24,390 nucleotides of DNA, from positions 1 to 24,390 of the forward strand of contig DAIQOA010000052.1 in assembly GCA_036788095.1 (NCBI GenBank). Direction: 5' to 3'. The stretch is from Anaerohabitans sp036788095 (GTDB lineage Bacteria > Zhuqueibacterota > Zhuqueibacteria > Residuimicrobiales > Residuimicrobiaceae). The notes beneath the pieces were generated by a model. The model was not told the DNA's origin, did no database searches, and saw only the letters and a list, made by a program, of their open reading frames with translations. Shown in pieces: positions 22,792 through 24,390 of this stretch; position 1 is the stretch's first letter, and each line of letters starts with the position of its first letter. A program made the position numbers and the translations under genes.

Positions 22792-24165
22792 ATGCGCTTT
22801 CCCGCAGAGCCTTTTCGCATCAAGGTCGTCGAGCCTGTCCGGAAAACCACGCGTGAGCAGCGCGACCGGTTGATCCGGGAAGCCGGCTTTAATGTCTTTC
22901 GTCTGCCCGCCGAAAGCATCTATGTGGATTTGCTCACCGACAGCGGCACCTCGGCCATGAGCGATAACCAGTGGGCCGGAATCATGATGGGTGATGAATC
23001 TTACGCCGGCAGCAAAAATTATTACCATTTTGCCGATTCGGTTCGCTCGATCTTTGGTTATAAGAATATCCTTCCCACCCATCAAGGGCGTTCTGCTGAG
23101 CATCTGCTGTTCTCCGTGGCCGTGCGGCCGGGCGATGTGGTGCCCAACAACACCCATTTTGACACCACTCGAGCCAATGTGTTGCACCGTCAGGCTGTGC
23201 CGATGGATCTGGTCATCGAGGAGGCGCATGATCCCGAACGGGAACACCCGTTCAAAGGGGACATGGATACGGAGAAATTGGAGCAGCTGCTGCAGCAAGA
23301 GGGGGCTAAAGTCCCGTTGATCATGATGACCATTACCAACAACAGCGTCGGCGGCCAACCGGTCTCCATGGAGAACATCCGCTGCGTCAGCGCCATCGCC
23401 AAAAAATATCAACGGCCTTTTTTTATCGATGCCTGCAGGTTTGCGGAGAATTGTTATTTCATTCAGCAGCGGGAATCCGGTTACAGCGGCCGGACCATTC
23501 AAGAGATCGCGCGCGAACTGTTCAGCCTGGCCGACGGCTGCACCATGAGCGCCAAGAAGGACGGGCTGGTCAATATCGGCGGATTTCTCGCCCTGAACAA
23601 CGACGCCTGGGCGGAGCCGTGCGCCAATCTGCTCATCCTGTTGGAAGGTTTTCCGACCTATGGCGGTCTGGCCGGCCGCGATCTCGAAGCCATCGCCCGC
23701 GGTCTGCAAGAGGGGGTGGACGAAGAGTATCTGGCCCATCGCGTCGGCCAGGTTCACTATCTGGGCGACCTGCTCGACCAGGCCGGCATCCCGATGGTGA
23801 AACCCTTCGGCGGACATGCGGTGTTTCTGAACGCGAAAAAGTTTTTGCCCCATTTGCCACGCGAACAGTTTCCGGGACAGGCGCTCACCTGCGCCCTGTA
23901 CCGGGAGGCCGCCATTCGCGCGACCGAGATCGGCGGCCTCATGTTCGGCGTGAGGGATCGGCAATCGGGCCAGGAACAATTCCCGGAACTGGAACTGGTC
24001 CGGCTGGCCATCCCCCGCCGGGTCTACACGTCCATGCATATGCAGTACGTCGCCGAATCGATTATCGAACTGTATCGAAACCGCAAGGCCATCAAAGGAT
24101 TGCGCATCGTTCATCAGGCGCCGCTGCTGCGCCATTTTACCGCCCGGCTGGAGGAAGTGGATTGA
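22792..24165 (+). CDS. tnaA: Tryptophanase-family PLP-dependent beta-eliminating lyase
   Basis: A 457-residue PLP enzyme, near full length for the tryptophanase/tyrosine phenol-lyase (TPL) family, which cleaves the amino acid to indole or phenol, pyruvate and ammonia. Seen: FPAEPFRIKVVEPV at the N-terminus, DLLTDSGTSAMSDNQWAG, PTHQGRSAEHLL, TNNSVGGQPVSMENI, FIDACRFAENCYF, and the PLP Schiff-base lysine Lys256 in TMSAKKDGLVNIGG. The TPL-specific Arg (Arg381 of Citrobacter TPL, binding the phenol OH) is Ile380 here (ATEIG, as in the tryptophanase AVEIG), so tryptophanase is favoured. Several other stretches (MSDNQWAG, DGLVNIGGF) look more like TPL, so specificity is not certain. GAGG precedes the ATG. 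No TnaC-like leader or TnaB transporter lies beside it. The HAD gene start overlaps its stop. Confidence 0.85.
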   Translation: MRFPAEPFRIKVVEPVRKTTREQRDRLIREAGFNVFRLPAESIYVDLLTDSGTSAMSDNQWAGIMMGDESYAGSKNYYHFADSVRSIFGYKNILPTHQGRSAEHLLFSVAVRPGDVVPNNTHFDTTRANVLHRQAVPMDLVIEEAHDPEREHPFKGDMDTEKLEQLLQQEGAKVPLIMMTITNNSVGGQPVSMENIRCVSAIAKKYQRPFFIDACRFAENCYFIQQRESGYSGRTIQEIARELFSLADGCTMSAKKDGLVNIGGFLALNNDAWAEPCANLLILLEGFPTYGGLAGRDLEAIARGLQEGVDEEYLAHRVGQVHYLGDLLDQAGIPMVKPFGGHAVFLNAKKFLPHLPREQFPGQALTCALYREAAIRATEIGGLMFGVRDRQSGQEQFPELELVRLAIPRRVYTSMHMQYVAESIIELYRNRKAIKGLRIVHQAPLLRHFTARLEEVD

Positions 24166-24390
24166 TCAAAGCGATTATTTTTGATTTCGACGGAGTTCTG
24201 GCGTTTACGATTCCATTTCATTATGCGGCTTGGCAGCAGGTGCTGCAGCCCCGCGGCCTGGTCGCCGATGAACAGGTGATGCGACTGCATGAAGGCTCTC
24301 CGGCTTTTCGCATCGTTCAGGCCATGGCGCGCCGGCACGGCGTTGAGCTGGATGATGCAACCGCCAAGCAGTACATGGCGGAAAGAAACG
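24162..24390 (+). CDS. HAD-superfamily hydrolase, beta-phosphoglucomutase-like (3' end cut)
   Basis: Only the first 76 codons are in the window. The TTG start at 24162 overlaps the TGA of the tryptophanase-like gene (ATTGA) and has GGAGGAAG about 8 nt ahead, so the two genes are probably translationally coupled. Residues 2-13 read IKAIIFDFDGVL, HAD motif I, with the nucleophile Asp and the acid/base Asp two residues later. The next stretch (FHYAAWQQVLQPRGL...LHEGSPAFRIVQAMARRHG) matches the helical cap of phosphoglycolate phosphatase or beta-phosphoglucomutase-type members. The substrate cannot be decided from this fragment. Confidence 0.85.
   Translation, partial: MIKAIIFDFDGVLAFTIPFHYAAWQQVLQPRGLVADEQVMRLHEGSPAFRIVQAMARRHGVELDDATAKQYMAERN

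Overview
This 24.4 kb window is bacterial chromosome with moderately high GC by eye. It is densely coded on both strands, with about 23 real genes (two cut by the window edges), one protein-gene remnant, and no tRNA, rRNA, CRISPR array or insertion sequence that I can see. Lipobox lipoproteins, exported hydrolases, a periplasmic-type polysaccharide deacetylase and the sugar-degrading gene set suggest a free-living, Gram-negative-like heterotroph. The family mix (DUF1080, GH78, short GH2, DUF4921, stand-alone Cpn10-like protein, Mrp/ApbC with PadR) recalls uncultured FCB-group or candidate-phylum genomes of the KSB1 type. That placement is an impression from protein content, not a phylogeny.

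Layout. 1-6.6 kb, carbohydrate use: the 3' part of an alpha-toroid/YkuD-like fusion, a DUF1080 lipoprotein, a GNAT acetyltransferase, a cytosolic GH2 beta-mannosidase-like enzyme on the minus strand, and a divergently transcribed GPH/MelB-type sugar symporter. 6.6-8.0 kb: two terminators between convergent genes, then a minus-strand padR-apbC operon with a Cys/His-rich PadR N-terminus and a perfect palindrome in its promoter. 8.15-10.7 kb, plus strand: an isopentenyl-phosphate-kinase-like enzyme, a VTE5/dolichol-kinase-like membrane kinase and a UROD-fold protein. The first two could together phosphorylate an isoprenoid alcohol twice (alcohol to monophosphate to diphosphate). 10.8-16.0 kb, minus strand: an exported GH78 alpha-L-rhamnosidase, a two-helix membrane protein, a Cpn10-like protein without a GroEL partner, and an exported SxxK serine hydrolase.

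16.1-19.8 kb, plus strand: an exported gluzincin peptidase (M2/M3 type), a GalT-fold DUF4921 protein and a small lipoprotein. 19.8-20.1 kb: remains of a GxxExxY-family gene, with a premature stop and an internal deletion, in frame with the next gene. 20.2-24.4 kb, plus strand: a divergent polysaccharide deacetylase, a PdxJ homologue in which the catalytic positions are substituted, an HD-domain protein, a tryptophanase-family PLP lyase and the start of a HAD phosphatase/mutase.

The observations most worth following up are the putative isoprenoid-alcohol salvage pair, the catalytically rewired PdxJ paralogue beside a PLP enzyme, and the possible metal- or Fe-S-sensing PadR/ApbC operon.
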